NCBI GenBank assembly: GCA_014859945.1
Contig: JACZKR010000033.1
Location: forward strand, 1-40,634
DNA: 40,634 nucleotides
Direction: 5' to 3'
Origin: Paracoccaceae bacterium
GTDB taxonomy: Bacteria; Pseudomonadota; Alphaproteobacteria; Rhodobacterales; Rhodobacteraceae
Part shown: positions 1 through 8,696 of the stretch, in pieces
Position numbering within the stretch: the stretch's first letter is position 1
Layout: every line of letters starts with the position of its first letter
Notes under the pieces: model-generated
Database searches by the model: none
Seen by the model: the letters and a program-made list of their open reading frames with translations, nothing else
Told to the model about the DNA's origin: nothing
Position numbers and translations under genes: made by a program

Positions 1-122
1 CTATACGGGCGCATCCACGGCTCCGGGGCGACTCGGAATCGTCGGTTTGTCATTGATCCGCCAGGTCCACGGTGACCCTCACCACAGGGGGCCGTCTGGC
101 GATTGTGAAAAGGAAAAGGCGC

Positions 123-323
123 ATGACCGCCAAGGAACTGACTGGGAAAACCCCGGATCAACTGCGTGACAGCCTTGTCGCGCTCAAGAAGGAAGCGTTC
201 AACCTGCGCTTCCAGCAGGCGACGAACCAGCTGGAAAACACCGCCCGCGTGAAGGCCGTCCGCAAGGAAGTGGCCCGCATCAAGACGGTGCTGAACGCCA
301 AAGCCGCCGAAGCCGCGAAGTAA
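123..323 (+). CDS. rpmC: 50S ribosomal protein L29
   Basis: Small two-helix protein at the exit tunnel of the large subunit, 66 aa. The ATG at 123 is chosen over an upstream GTG at 72 because AGGAAAAGG lies just before it and the product begins MTAKEL, as family members do. The middle ([20 protein letters not shown]) is typical L29. It is followed after 12 nt by rpsQ, the usual order at the S10/spc junction. Bases 1-122 show no recognisable gene; the end of rplP is not visible there. Confidence 0.95.
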   Translation: MTAKELTGKTPDQLRDSLVALKKEAFNLRFQQATNQLENTARVKAVRKEVARIKTVLNAKAAEAAK

Positions 324-335
324 GAGGACCGACAA

Positions 336-569
336 ATGCCCAAGCGTATCCTGCAAGGTGTCGTCACCTCGGACAAGAACGAGCAGACCATCACCGTCCT
401 CGTCGAGCGCCGCTTCAAGCACCCGCTGCTGCAGAAGACCGTCCGCAAGTCCAAGAAGTACCGGGCCCACGACGCCGAAAACAAATTCAAGGTCGGTGAC
501 ACCGTTCGCATCGAAGAGTGCGCGCCGATTTCGAAGACCAAACGCTGGACGGTCGTCGTCGAGGCCTGA
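336..569 (+). CDS. rpsQ: 30S ribosomal protein S17
   Basis: Primary 16S rRNA-binding protein of the small subunit, 77 aa, with an OB-fold. It begins [18 protein letters not shown] and carries the family features [11 protein letters not shown] and the basic KSKKYRAHD stretch. It lies 12 nt after rpmC with AAGAGGACC as ribosome-binding site. A 77-nt spacer follows before rplN. Confidence 0.97.
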   Translation: MPKRILQGVVTSDKNEQTITVLVERRFKHPLLQKTVRKSKKYRAHDAENKFKVGDTVRIEECAPISKTKRWTVVVEA

Positions 570-646
570 GGCCCCGGCGATCCGTCCCGTTGAACGAAAC
601 CCTGGGGCCGCCCGCATGACGGTCCCCAAAGGTCGGGAGTAAACCA

Positions 647-1015
647 ATGATCCAGATGCAAACGAATCTGGATGTCGCTGACAACTCCGGCGCACGCCGG
701 GTGCAGTGCATCAAGGTTCTGGGCGGTTCGCACCGCCGTTATGCTTCGGTCGGCGACATCATCGTGGTGTCGGTGAAGGAAGCGATTCCGAAGGGCCGCG
801 TGAAGAAGGGTGACGTCCGCAAGGCCGTCGTCGTCCGCACCGCCAAGGAAGTCCGCCGTGAAGACGGCACCGCGATCCGTTTTGACCGTAACGCCGCCGT
901 CATCCTGAACAACCAGGGCGAACCGGTCGGCACCCGTATCTTCGGGCCGGTCGTGCGCGAGCTGCGTGCCAAGAACTTCATGAAGATCATCTCGCTGGCG
1001 CCGGAGGTGCTGTGA
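647..1015 (+). CDS. rplN: 50S ribosomal protein L14
   Basis: Large-subunit protein at the subunit interface, 122 aa, the normal length. It begins [18 protein letters not shown] and has the conserved [12 protein letters not shown] region and a [14 protein letters not shown]-terminal segment. Its TGA overlaps the ATG of rplX, implying translational coupling. First gene of the classical spc operon. Confidence 0.98.
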   Translation: MIQMQTNLDVADNSGARRVQCIKVLGGSHRRYASVGDIIVVSVKEAIPKGRVKKGDVRKAVVVRTAKEVRREDGTAIRFDRNAAVILNNQGEPVGTRIFGPVVRELRAKNFMKIISLAPEVL

Positions 1016-1320
1016 TGGCTGCGAAACTCCGCAAGGGCGACAAGGTCGTCGTGCTGGCCGGCAAGGACAAGGGCAAGCAGGGTGAAATCACCACTGTCAT
1101 GCCCAAGGACAACAAGGCCGTGGTCGATGGCGTCAACGTCGCGATCCGTCACACCAAGCAGTCGCAGACCTCGCAGGGTGGCCGTCTGGCGAAAGCCATG
1201 CCGATCGACCTGTCGAACCTGGCGCTGATGGACAAGAACGGCAAGGCCACCCGCGTCGGCTTCCGCATGGAAGACGGCAAGAAGGTGCGTTTCGCCAAGA
1301 CCACCGGGGAGGCGATCTGA
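1015..1320 (+). CDS. rplX: 50S ribosomal protein L24
   Basis: Assembly-initiating large-subunit protein, 101 aa, with an N-terminal KOW motif ([20 protein letters not shown]). The ATG at 1015 is preferred to the in-frame GTG at 1012: it overlaps the rplN stop (TGATG) and gives the standard [10 protein letters not shown] start. Its stop overlaps the rplE start in the same way, so rplN, rplX and rplE form a coupled chain. Confidence 0.97.
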   Translation: MAAKLRKGDKVVVLAGKDKGKQGEITTVMPKDNKAVVDGVNVAIRHTKQSQTSQGGRLAKAMPIDLSNLALMDKNGKATRVGFRMEDGKKVRFAKTTGEAI

Positions 1321-1880
1321 TGCTGGACGCAGCCACCTACACTCCGCGTCTGAAGGCGGAATATGTCGCCAAGATCCGCGCTGCTCTGAAAGAAGAGTTC
1401 GCGTACAAGAACGACATGATGATCCCGAAGCTCGACAAGATCGTGCTGAACATGGGAGTCGGCGAAGCGGTCAAGGACACCAAGAAGGTGAAGCAGGCCG
1501 CCGAAGATCTGGGTCAGATCGCCGGTCAGAAGGCTGTCATCACCCACGCCAAGAAGTCGATCGCCGGCTTCCGCGTGCGGGAACTGATGCCTCTGGGCTG
1601 CAAGGTCACCCTGCGCGGCGACCGGATGTATGAGTTCCTCGACCGTCTGATCAACGTGGCTCTGCCCCGCGTCCGCGACTTCCGCGGCGTCAAGGGCAAC
1701 TCGTTCGACGGCCGCGGCAACTACGCCATGGGCCTGAAGGAGCACATCGTGTTCCCCGAGATCAACTTCGACAAGGTCGATGAAGTTCTCGGCATGGACA
1801 TCATCATCTGCACCACCGCGAAGACCGACGCCGAAGCCAAGGCGCTGTTGAAGCACTTCAACATGCCCTTCACGGCCTGA
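1320..1880 (+). CDS. rplE: 50S ribosomal protein L5
   Basis: 5S rRNA-binding protein of the central protuberance, 186 aa. Diagnostic segments are [30 protein letters not shown] and [11 protein letters not shown]. The start overlaps the stop of rplX. The stop is followed after 18 nt by rpsN. Confidence 0.98.
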   Translation: MLDAATYTPRLKAEYVAKIRAALKEEFAYKNDMMIPKLDKIVLNMGVGEAVKDTKKVKQAAEDLGQIAGQKAVITHAKKSIAGFRVRELMPLGCKVTLRGDRMYEFLDRLINVALPRVRDFRGVKGNSFDGRGNYAMGLKEHIVFPEINFDKVDEVLGMDIIICTTAKTDAEAKALLKHFNMPFTA

Positions 1881-1898
1881 GCGCGAGGAACCTGAGAT

Positions 1899-2204
1899 AT
1901 GGCAAAGAAATCCATGGTGAACCGCGAAGTGAAGCGCGCCAAGCTTGTGAAGCAGCATGCTTCCAAGCGCGCCGCACTGAAGTCGGTGATCAACGACCAG
2001 TCGAAGCCGATTGAAGAGCGCTTCAAGGCGACTCAGAAACTGGCCCAGATGCCCCGCAACTCGTCCGCCACCCGGCTGCACAACCGCTGCCAGCTGACGG
2101 GCCGCCCGCATGCGTTCTATCGCAAGCTCAAACTCTCGCGGATCATGCTGCGTGAACTGGCCTCGTTCGGCCAGATCCCCGGTATGGTGAAGTCGAGCTG
2201 GTAA
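1899..2204 (+). CDS. rpsN: 30S ribosomal protein S14 (long, zinc-free form)
   Basis: Small-subunit head protein, 101 aa. This is the long form without paired CxxC zinc ligands; the [15 protein letters not shown] segment stands where zinc-binding paralogs have CxxC. It begins [15 protein letters not shown]. It sits between rplE and rpsH as in most spc operons and ends in GMVKSSW. Confidence 0.98.
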   Translation: MAKKSMVNREVKRAKLVKQHASKRAALKSVINDQSKPIEERFKATQKLAQMPRNSSATRLHNRCQLTGRPHAFYRKLKLSRIMLRELASFGQIPGMVKSSW

Positions 2205-2216
2205 GGAGATCGCACG

Positions 2217-2615
2217 ATGTCGATGAACGATCCTCTCGGCGATATGCTGACCCGCATCCGCAACGCGCAGCTGCGCGGCAAGTCCACCGTGGCTTCGCCG
2301 GCGTCCACCCTGCGTGCCCGCGTCCTGGACGTGCTGCTGTCGGAAGGCTACATCCGCGGCTATGAAAAAGTTGCCACGGCCAACGGCCAGGGCGAATTCG
2401 TGATCAGCCTGAAGTACTACGAAGGCACCCCCGTCATCCGCGAAGTCAAGCGTGTGTCGAAGCCGGGCCGCCGTGTGTACATGGGCGTCAAGGAAATCCC
2501 GTCGGTCCGCAACGGCCTTGGTGTTTCCATCATCTCCACGCCGAAAGGCGTGATGTCGGATGCAAACGCACGCGCAGCCAATGTTGGCGGCGAAGTGCTT
2601 TGCACCGTGTTCTGA
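2217..2615 (+). CDS. rpsH: 30S ribosomal protein S8
   Basis: 16S rRNA-binding protein, 132 aa. In E. coli S8 is the translational repressor of the spc operon; whether that holds here is inference. It begins [18 protein letters not shown] and has the C-terminal [16 protein letters not shown] and [14 protein letters not shown] motif precedes the ATG by a few bases. Confidence 0.98.
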   Translation: MSMNDPLGDMLTRIRNAQLRGKSTVASPASTLRARVLDVLLSEGYIRGYEKVATANGQGEFVISLKYYEGTPVIREVKRVSKPGRRVYMGVKEIPSVRNGLGVSIISTPKGVMSDANARAANVGGEVLCTVF

Positions 2616-2625
2616 GGAGGGGTCA

Positions 2626-3159
2626 ATGTCTCGTATCGGCAGAAAACCCGTTGCCCTGACGAAAGGCGTTTCCGCCTCGCTGTCAGGCCAGACCATCGAG
2701 GTGAAGGGTCCGAAAGGCGCCCGCAAATTCACCGCAGGCGACGACGTGACGATCACCATCGAAGGCGAAACCGTGAAGGTGACCCCCCGTGGCCTGTCGA
2801 AGCGCGCCCGTCAGCAGTGGGGCATGACCCGCTCGATGATCCAGAACCTTGTGGACGGTGTCACCACCGGCTTCAAGAAAGAGATGGAAATCCAGGGCGT
2901 CGGCTACCGCGCGGCCATGCAGGGCAATGTCCTGAAGCTGTCGCTGGGCTACAGCCATGAAGTCAACTTCGAGGTGCCGGCCGGTGTGACCGTCTCGACC
3001 CCGAAGCAGACTGAAATCGTTGTGGAAGGCATCGACCAGCAGGCCGTCGGCCAGGTCGCTGCGAACATCCGCGAGTGGCGTCAGCCCGAGCCCTACAAGG
3101 GCAAGGGTATCCGCTACAAGGGCGAGTTCGTCTTCCGCAAGGAAGGCAAGAAGAAGTAA
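2626..3159 (+). CDS. rplF: 50S ribosomal protein L6
   Basis: Large-subunit protein near the GTPase centre, 177 aa. The ATG at 2626 is chosen because it follows GAGGAGGGG, lies 10 nt after the rpsH stop and gives the standard [11 protein letters not shown]. The open frame further upstream only overlaps rpsH. Conserved segments are [11 protein letters not shown] and the C-terminal [13 protein letters not shown] with a lysine-rich tail. Confidence 0.98.
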   Translation: MSRIGRKPVALTKGVSASLSGQTIEVKGPKGARKFTAGDDVTITIEGETVKVTPRGLSKRARQQWGMTRSMIQNLVDGVTTGFKKEMEIQGVGYRAAMQGNVLKLSLGYSHEVNFEVPAGVTVSTPKQTEIVVEGIDQQAVGQVAANIREWRQPEPYKGKGIRYKGEFVFRKEGKKK

Positions 3160-3170
3160 GGGGCGCAAAA

Positions 3171-3530
3171 ATGGCTTTGAACAAACGCGAGCTGTTCCTC
3201 AAGCGCCGCCTGCGCGTCCGGAACAAACTGAAGTCGATGGCCCATGGCCGTCTGCGCCTGTCGGTGCATCGTTCGTCCAAGAACATCTCGGTCCAGCTGA
3301 TCGACGATGTGAAGGGCGTGACGGTTGCAGCCGCCTCGTCGCTGGAAAAGGATCTTGGCGTCATCGGCAAGAACAACGTCGAGGCGGCCGCCAAGGTCGG
3401 TTCGGCGATTGCCGAGCGTGCCAAGAAGGCCGGTGTGGAAGAGTGCTACTTCGACCGCGGCGGCTTCCTGTTCCACGGCAAGATCAAGGCGCTTGCCGAC
3501 GCAGCCCGCGAAGGCGGACTGAAGTTCTGA
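3171..3530 (+). CDS. rplR: 50S ribosomal protein L18
   Basis: 5S rRNA-binding protein, 119 aa. The ATG at 3171 follows AAGGGGCG and gives [13 protein letters not shown], an arginine-rich N-terminus. The central [17 protein letters not shown] and the C-terminal [20 protein letters not shown] are diagnostic. A 110-nt spacer with two stem-loops follows before rpsE. Confidence 0.97.
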   Translation: MALNKRELFLKRRLRVRNKLKSMAHGRLRLSVHRSSKNISVQLIDDVKGVTVAAASSLEKDLGVIGKNNVEAAAKVGSAIAERAKKAGVEECYFDRGGFLFHGKIKALADAAREGGLKF

Positions 3531-3536
3531 TGAGGC

Positions 3537-3588
3537 GGGCGGCACCCGTGCCGCCCCGATGATCCGGGTCCCCGGTCCGACCGGGGAC
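3537..3588 (+). other. Tandem stem-loops between rplR and rpsE
   Basis: Two perfect inverted repeats stand in a row. GGGCGGCA at 3537-3544 pairs with TGCCGCCC at 3549-3556 around CCCG. GTCCCCGGT at 3568-3576 pairs with ACCGGGGAC at 3580-3588 around CCG. Neither has a T-tract, so they are not simple terminators. Roles in RNA processing, stability or transcriptional pausing are possible but unproven. Confidence 0.6.
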
Positions 3589-3640
3589 ACCAGGATTGGC
3601 TTGAACGGCGCAGACCGCGCCACCACGAAGGAATTGCCAT

Positions 3641-4213
3641 ATGGCAGAACGTGAGAACCGCCGGGAGCGCCGTGACGACCGTCGCGACAACCGCCCGGAA
3701 GAAACCCCGGAATTCGCCGACCGTCTGGTCGCGATCAACCGCGTCTCGAAAACCGTCAAGGGTGGCAAGCGCTTCGGCTTTGCAGCCTTGGTCGTGGTCG
3801 GTGACCAGCGCGGTCGCGTCGGCTTCGGCAAGGGCAAGGCCAAGGAAGTGCCGGAAGCGATCCGCAAGGCAACCGAGCAGGCCAAGCGCCAGATGATCCG
3901 CGTGCCGCTGCGTGATGGCCGCACCCTGCACCACGACATGGAAGGCCGCCACGGCGCCGGCAAGGTCGTGATGCGGACCGCCGTTGCGGGTACCGGCATC
4001 ATCGCCGGCGGCCCGATGCGCGCCGTCTTCGAAATGCTGGGTCTGCAGGACGTTGTTGCGAAGTCGATCGGCTCGCAGAACCCCTACAACATGATCCGCG
4101 CGACCATCGACGGTCTGAAGCAGGAATCCTCGCCCCGTCAGGTTGCGGCTCGCCGCGGCAAGAAGGTCGCCGAGATCCTGAAGAAGCCCGAAGGCGAAGT
4201 GGTGGAGGCCTGA
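3641..4213 (+). CDS. rpsE: 30S ribosomal protein S5
   Basis: Decoding-accuracy protein of the small subunit, 190 aa. It has a charged N-terminal extension ([14 protein letters not shown]), then the double-stranded RNA-binding fold with [16 protein letters not shown] and [13 protein letters not shown], and the C-terminal [21 protein letters not shown] lies 9 nt upstream of the ATG. rpmD follows after 5 nt. Confidence 0.98.
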   Translation: MAERENRRERRDDRRDNRPEETPEFADRLVAINRVSKTVKGGKRFGFAALVVVGDQRGRVGFGKGKAKEVPEAIRKATEQAKRQMIRVPLRDGRTLHHDMEGRHGAGKVVMRTAVAGTGIIAGGPMRAVFEMLGLQDVVAKSIGSQNPYNMIRATIDGLKQESSPRQVAARRGKKVAEILKKPEGEVVEA

Positions 4214-4218
4214 GACCC

Positions 4219-4410
4219 ATGGCAAAGAAAACCATCGTCGTGAAGCAGGTGGCCTCGGCCGCCCGCCGCCCCGAAAAGCAGACCGCGACCCTGAAGGGCC
4301 TTGGCCTGAACAAGATGCACCGCACCCGTGAGCTGGAAGACACCCCGGCCGTCCGCGGCATGGTGAACAAGATCGCCCACCTGGTGCAGATCATCGAAGA
4401 ACGCGGCTAA
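4219..4410 (+). CDS. rpmD: 50S ribosomal protein L30
   Basis: Small large-subunit protein, 63 aa. The core [22 protein letters not shown] and [12 protein letters not shown] are typical of bacterial L30. It starts 5 nt after rpsE. In most bacteria rplO follows directly; here a terminator-like hairpin and an RraB-like gene intervene. Confidence 0.97.
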   Translation: MAKKTIVVKQVASAARRPEKQTATLKGLGLNKMHRTRELEDTPAVRGMVNKIAHLVQIIEERG

Positions 4411-4451
4411 GGGACGGTGCGTGCCTGCACGCACACCAACCCGCCAAAGCG

Positions 4452-4479
4452 CGCCCCGGGGCAACCCGGGGCGTCTTTC
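4452..4479 (+). terminator. Terminator-like hairpin after rpmD
   Basis: CGCCCCGGG at 4452-4460 pairs perfectly with CCCGGGGCG at 4465-4473 around a GCAA tetraloop, followed by TCTTTC. The T-tract is imperfect, so it could be a partial terminator inside the ribosomal operon rather than a full stop. Confidence 0.65.
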
Positions 4480-4520
4480 ATTGGACGGCCGCACGGGCGG
4501 CAACGGATCAGGAGAAAGCC

Positions 4521-4880
4521 ATGGACACCGCCGACCAGAGGGCCGAGACCGATGAGGTTTTCGCGCGGCTGAGCCGCCGTTACATCCTGCCGGATTCCGC
4601 GCCGCTTGGGCTACAGTTTGTTCCGTCAGACGGGCCGTCCGACCGTGACGCCTTTGTCAAGGCGGCCGAGGCCCTGGGCTATGAAGCGATCTGGTTTCCC
4701 GGCGAGGATGAGGATGACGATGCTGCGGGCTATCTTGAGCTTGAGCGGGTCATCTCTCCGGTCACGGCCGATGAAATCTGGCGCCACGAAAGCCTGCTGA
4801 CCGATCTGGCGCGCGTCCATGGCTTCATCGCTGACGGCTGGGGCTTTCTGGCCCCCTTGGAAGAAGTCGGCGAGGCATAA
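4521..4880 (+). CDS. RraB-like protein (ribonuclease E inhibitor family)
   Basis: 119-aa acidic protein. Its C-terminal [13 protein letters not shown] resembles the DGWG signature of RraB (regulator of ribonuclease activity B), and its acidic middle ([15 protein letters not shown]) also fits that family. E. coli RraB binds RNase E and changes which transcripts it cuts; the same role here is inference from weak similarity. AGGAG lies 6 nt before the ATG, a strong ribosome-binding site. The gene lies between rpmD and rplO, downstream of a terminator-like hairpin, so a link to ribosomal mRNA turnover is attractive but unproven. Confidence 0.6.
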   Translation: MDTADQRAETDEVFARLSRRYILPDSAPLGLQFVPSDGPSDRDAFVKAAEALGYEAIWFPGEDEDDDAAGYLELERVISPVTADEIWRHESLLTDLARVHGFIADGWGFLAPLEEVGEA

Positions 4881-5023
4881 GGCAAAGAGACCGGCGCGGG
4901 CTTGATTGTGACGCGCAGCACCTCTATACGCCCCCGGTGGCCCTGCGCCACAGAATCAACAAGAAACGCCGCGTTGCCCGCATCCGTCGCAGGTATGGGT
5001 ATTCCGGCCAAGGAGAGTGCGAC

Positions 5024-5494
5024 ATGAAACTTCACGAACTTCGTGACAACGACGGCGCGGCCCGCAAGCAGAAGCGCGTTGCGCGCGGCCCGGGCTCGGG
5101 CAAGGGCAAGACCGCCGGCCGTGGTATCAAGGGTCAGAAGTCCCGTTCGGGCGTGGCTCTGGGCGGCTACGAAGGCGGCCAGATGCCGCTGTACCGCCGC
5201 CTGCCGAAGCGCGGCTTCAACAAGCCCAACAAGCTGCATTACGCGGTCGTCAACCTGGGCCTGATCGAGAAGTTCATCGGTCTGGGCAAGCTGGACGCCA
5301 AGGCGGAAATCACCGAGGACGCGCTGGTTGCTGCCGGCCTGACCTCGAACAAGCGCGACGGCATCCGCGTTCTGGCCAAGGGCGAGATCAAGACTGCCGT
5401 CAAGCTGGTGGTCACCGGCGCTTCGGCTTCGGCGATCGAGGCTGTCAAGGCTGCGGGCGGTTCGCTGACCGTCGCGGTGGCTGCGGCCGAATAA
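5024..5494 (+). CDS. rplO: 50S ribosomal protein L15
   Basis: Late-assembling large-subunit protein, 156 aa. The ATG at 5024 follows AAGGAGAG and gives [18 protein letters not shown]; the open frame upstream (from 4937) does not look like L15. The glycine/lysine-rich N-terminal extension ([20 protein letters not shown]) and [19 protein letters not shown] are diagnostic. The C-terminus is alanine-rich. Confidence 0.97.
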   Translation: MKLHELRDNDGAARKQKRVARGPGSGKGKTAGRGIKGQKSRSGVALGGYEGGQMPLYRRLPKRGFNKPNKLHYAVVNLGLIEKFIGLGKLDAKAEITEDALVAAGLTSNKRDGIRVLAKGEIKTAVKLVVTGASASAIEAVKAAGGSLTVAVAAAE

Positions 5495-5500
5495 CGGGTT

Positions 5501-5575
5501 GTGAGCGGTCGCAAGACCGCTTACATCCTTCGGCAGTTTTCCCGCGCCGCCGACCGGAAAACGGTCAGGCGGCGC
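5501..5575 (+). other. Two strong stem-loops between rplO and secY
   Basis: The first pairs 5501-5510 with 5515-5524 (10 bp, one G-U) around a GCAA tetraloop. The second pairs 5544-5556 with 5562-5575: GCGCCGCC then GACCG on the left, CGGTC, a bulged A at 5567 and GGCGGCGC on the right, with a GAAAA loop. The second ends about 20 nt before the secY start codon. Neither is followed by a long T-tract, although TTTT occurs at 5537-5540 between them. Confidence 0.65.
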
Positions 5576-5595
5576 AGTCATGAAAGAGACCGGAC

Positions 5596-6954
5596 ATGGC
5601 ATCTGCTGCAGAGCAAATGGCGGCGAACCTCTCGTGGGGCGCCCTTGCCAAAGCCACCGACCTGCGTAGCCGCATCTTCTTCACGCTTGGCCTGCTGATC
5701 GTATACCGCCTTGGAACCTACATTCCGGTGCCCGGAATCGACGGTCAGGCGCTGCGTCAGTTCATGGCAGATGCGGGGGCGGGGCTGGGCGGCATCCTGA
5801 ACATGTTCACCGGCGGCGCGATCAGCCGGATGGGCATCTTTGCGCTTGGCATCATGCCTTATATCTCGGCCTCGATCATCGTGCAGCTTCTGGCCTCGAT
5901 GATCCCGGCGCTTGAGCAGATGAAGAAAGAGGGCGAACAGGGCCGCAAGAAGATCAACCAGTACACCCGCTATGCAACGGTGGCGCTGGCGATCTTCCAG
6001 GGCTACGGCATCGCCATGTCGATCCAGGCCGGCGATCTGGCGCATAACCCGGGGCTGTATTTCACCGTTGCCTGCGTGGTGACGCTGGTCGGCGGCACCA
6101 TGTTCCTGATGTGGCTGGGTGAGCAGATCACCGCGCGCGGCATCGGCAACGGCACCTCGCTGATCATCTTCGTGGGCATCGTGGCCGAAATCCCGGCAGC
6201 GCTAGCGCAGTTCTTCAGCCAGGGCCGCGCGGGCGTGATCTCGACCCCCGTCATCGTCGGTGTGCTGGTGATGGTGGTGCTGGTGATTGCTGCCGTGGTC
6301 TTCATGGAACGTGCGCTGCGCAAGATCCACATCCAGTATCCGCGCCGTCAGGTGGGAATGAAGATCTATGACGGCGGATCGTCTCACCTGCCGATCAAGG
6401 TCAACCCGGCGGGCGTCATTCCGGCGATCTTCGCGTCGTCGCTGCTGTTGCTGCCGACCACGGTCGCCACCTTCTCGGGCGCGCAGACCGGGCCGGTCAT
6501 GTCGACCATCCTTGCCTATTTCGGGCCGGGGCAGCCGCTGTATCTGGCGTTCTTCGTCGCCATGATCGTGTTCTTCGCCTTCTTCTACACCTACAACGTG
6601 TCGTTCAAGGTCGATGACGTGGCCGAGAACCTGAAGAACCAAAACGGCTTCATTCCGGGCATCCGTCCCGGCCGGAAGACCGAGGAATACCTGCACTATG
6701 TCGTGACGCGGGTGCTGGTGCTGGGGTCGGGTTATCTGGCGCTGGTCTGCCTTCTGCCCGAAGTGCTGCGCAGCCAGCTGGCCATCCCGTTCTACTTCGG
6801 CGGCACCTCGGTGCTGATCGTGGTGTCGGTGACGATGGACACGATCAACCAGATCCAGTCGCATCTGCTGGCGCACCAGTATGAGGGGCTGATCGAGAAG
6901 TCGAACCTGCGCGGCAAGAAACGCACCGCGCCCAAGGCGCCCGCGCGCCGATAA
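5596..6954 (+). CDS. secY: Preprotein translocase channel subunit SecY
   Basis: Central pore subunit of the SecYEG translocon in the inner membrane, 452 aa, with ten expected membrane segments. The N-terminus has the typical RIFFTLGLLIVYRLGTYIPVPG. Internal landmarks are GIMPYISASIIVQLL, GIGNGTSLIIFVGI and KVNPAGVIPAIFASSLL. The cytoplasmic tail is basic. The gene lies between rplO and adk as usual in the spc operon, 101 nt after rplO with two hairpins in the spacer. Confidence 0.98.
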   Translation: MASAAEQMAANLSWGALAKATDLRSRIFFTLGLLIVYRLGTYIPVPGIDGQALRQFMADAGAGLGGILNMFTGGAISRMGIFALGIMPYISASIIVQLLASMIPALEQMKKEGEQGRKKINQYTRYATVALAIFQGYGIAMSIQAGDLAHNPGLYFTVACVVTLVGGTMFLMWLGEQITARGIGNGTSLIIFVGIVAEIPAALAQFFSQGRAGVISTPVIVGVLVMVVLVIAAVVFMERALRKIHIQYPRRQVGMKIYDGGSSHLPIKVNPAGVIPAIFASSLLLLPTTVATFSGAQTGPVMSTILAYFGPGQPLYLAFFVAMIVFFAFFYTYNVSFKVDDVAENLKNQNGFIPGIRPGRKTEEYLHYVVTRVLVLGSGYLALVCLLPEVLRSQLAIPFYFGGTSVLIVVSVTMDTINQIQSHLLAHQYEGLIEKSNLRGKKRTAPKAPARR

Positions 6955-6969
6955 CGAACCGGAGGGACC

Positions 6970-7620
6970 ATGCCGAACATCATCCTTCTTGGCCCCCCCG
7001 GTGCGGGCAAGGGCACCCAGGCCAAGCGGCTGGTGGACGAACGGTCGATGATCCAGCTTTCAACCGGCGACATGCTGCGCGAAGCCAAGTCGTCGGGCAC
7101 GGCCATGGGCAACCGCGTGGCCGAAGTCATGGCGCGGGGCGAGCTGGTGACGGATGAGATCGTGATCGGCCTGATCGAAGAAAAGATCGGGCAGGGCGCG
7201 GGCGGCGGCTTCATTTTCGACGGCTTTCCCCGGACCCTGAAGCAGGCCGACGCACTGGCTGATCTTCTGGCGCGCACCGGCCAGACGCTGGATGCCGTGA
7301 TCGAGATGCAGGTCGATGATGCGGCGCTTGTCGCCCGGATCACCGGCCGCTTCACCTGCGGCAACTGCGGTGAGGTCTATCACGACCAGACCCGGCCGAC
7401 GAAAGCTGCCGGAACCTGCGATGTCTGCGGCAGCCATGACCTGAAGCGGCGGGCCGACGACAACGAAGACGCGCTGAAGACCCGGCTGATGGAATACTAC
7501 AAGAAGACCTCGCCGCTGATCGGCTATTACTATGCCAAGGGCAAGTTGTCGGCGGTGGATGGCCTGGCGGCGATGGACGATGTCGCAGCAGCCATCGCGA
7601 AAGTTCTTGACAAACGTTGA
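6970..7620 (+). CDS. adk: Adenylate kinase
   Basis: Converts AMP and ATP to two ADP in the cytoplasm, 216 aa. The P-loop GPPGAGKGT is at residues 8-16, followed by LSTGDMLR and the FDGFPRT motif. The long LID domain carries four cysteines (C130, C133, C150, C153), the pattern of a zinc-binding lid; E. coli Adk lacks this. GGAGGG stands just before the start codon, 15 nt after secY. It is followed by a 178-nt spacer with a likely promoter for the alpha operon. Confidence 0.98.
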   Translation: MPNIILLGPPGAGKGTQAKRLVDERSMIQLSTGDMLREAKSSGTAMGNRVAEVMARGELVTDEIVIGLIEEKIGQGAGGGFIFDGFPRTLKQADALADLLARTGQTLDAVIEMQVDDAALVARITGRFTCGNCGEVYHDQTRPTKAAGTCDVCGSHDLKRRADDNEDALKTRLMEYYKKTSPLIGYYYAKGKLSAVDGLAAMDDVAAAIAKVLDKR

Positions 7621-7638
7621 GAATCTGGCCCGGCCCGC

Positions 7639-7667
7639 TTGACGGCCCGGTGGAAAGCCCCTAAAGC
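7639..7667 (+). promoter_or_regulatory. Candidate promoter for rpsM-rpsK-rpoA-rplQ
   Basis: TTGACG at 7639-7644 and TAAAGC at 7662-7667 are separated by exactly 17 bp, inside the 178-nt adk-rpsM spacer. The layout matches the stronger TTGACA-17-TAAAGG promoter in front of rpmH in the same window. Prediction from sequence only. Confidence 0.4.
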
Positions 7668-7798
7668 ACGGCGTCCCGCGGCGGAATCGCCGTTTCAGGG
7701 TTTCCCTTCATCGGGAAGATCGTGTCCGGCCCTCCGGGGTTCGGGCGTTGTGAAAAAAGGTTCTGGCACGACGGAACCGCAGCGAAAGGAAGATGCGC

Positions 7799-8167
7799 GT
7801 GGCACGTATTGCTGGCGTCAACATCCCGACCCAAAAGCGCGTTCCTATCGCGCTGACCTACATCACCGGCATCGGTCCGCAATCGGCCGAAACCATCTGT
7901 GGCGCCCTGAACATCGACCGCGCCCGCCGCGTGAACGAGCTTTCGGATGCCGAAGTGCTGGCGATCCGCGAATACATCGACGCTAACTTCACCGTCGAGG
8001 GCGACCTGCGCCGTGAAGTCACGATGAACATCAAGCGCCTGATGGACCTTGGCTGCTACCGCGGCCTGCGTCACCGCAAGGGCCTGCCGGTCCGCGGTCA
8101 GCGCACCCACACCAATGCCCGCACCCGCAAGGGCCCGGCCAAGCCGATCGCCGGCAAGAAGAAGTAA
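7799..8167 (+). CDS. rpsM: 30S ribosomal protein S13
   Basis: Head protein contacting tRNA and the 50S subunit, 122 aa. I take the GTG at 7799 rather than the ATG at 7793. GTG gives the conserved [10 protein letters not shown] start and leaves the AAAGGAAG box 8 nt upstream, whereas for the ATG the box would be too close. The C-terminal [19 protein letters not shown] and [11 protein letters not shown] are diagnostic. Confidence 0.96.
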   Translation: MARIAGVNIPTQKRVPIALTYITGIGPQSAETICGALNIDRARRVNELSDAEVLAIREYIDANFTVEGDLRREVTMNIKRLMDLGCYRGLRHRKGLPVRGQRTHTNARTRKGPAKPIAGKKK

Positions 8168-8182
8168 GGGGAGCGCTGAAGA

Positions 8183-8581
8183 ATGGCACGCGATACCAAA
8201 TCCGCAGCGCGCACCAAGCGCAAGGAACGCAAGAACATCGCCGCTGGTGTGGCGCATGTGAACTCGTCGTTCAACAACACCAAGATCCTGATCTCGGACG
8301 TGCAGGGCAACGCGATCTCGTGGTCGTCGGCCGGCACCATGGGCTTCAAGGGTTCGCGCAAGTCGACGCCCTACGCTGCCCAGATGGCCGCTGAAGACGC
8401 CGGCCGCAAGGCGCAGGAACACGGCGTGAAGACGCTGGAAGTCGAAGTGCAGGGCCCCGGTTCGGGCCGTGAGTCGGCGCTGCGCGCGCTGGCCGCCGTC
8501 GGCTTCTCGATCACCTCGATCCGCGACGTGACGCCGCTGGCCCACAACGGCTGCCGTCCGCCGAAGCGCCGCCGCGTCTGA
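8183..8581 (+). CDS. rpsK: 30S ribosomal protein S11
   Basis: Platform protein of the small subunit, 132 aa, 15 nt after rpsM. Conserved features include [38 protein letters not shown] and the C-terminal [13 protein letters not shown] perfect 12-bp stem-loop lies between this gene and rpoA. Confidence 0.98.
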   Translation: MARDTKSAARTKRKERKNIAAGVAHVNSSFNNTKILISDVQGNAISWSSAGTMGFKGSRKSTPYAAQMAAEDAGRKAQEHGVKTLEVEVQGPGSGRESALRALAAVGFSITSIRDVTPLAHNGCRPPKRRRV

Positions 8582-8596
8582 GCGCACACTTTTACG

Positions 8597-8629
8597 ATCG
8601 GGCCATGCCACCGCGCATGGCCCGATTTC
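8597..8629 (+). terminator. Terminator-like stem-loop between rpsK and rpoA
   Basis: ATCGGGCCATGC at 8597-8608 pairs perfectly over 12 bp with GCATGGCCCGAT at 8615-8626; the loop is CACCGC and a short TTT follows. It could attenuate transcription into rpoA. The T-run is too short to be sure it terminates. Confidence 0.55.
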
Positions 8630-8696
8630 CGCATTCTGAACCTCGGGCGTCCCTGCTTTCTGGACATGGGCAGGCGACAAGAATGGAGGCGAAAGC

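Noticed and set aside
570..609. Imperfect inverted repeat GGCCCCGG / CCTGGGGCC between rpsQ and rplN
   Set aside because: One bulged base and a 23-nt loop make it weak compared with the other spacer hairpins.
1149..2759. 536-codon - strand open frame across rplX-rplF
   Set aside because: Antisense shadow of well-identified ribosomal genes.
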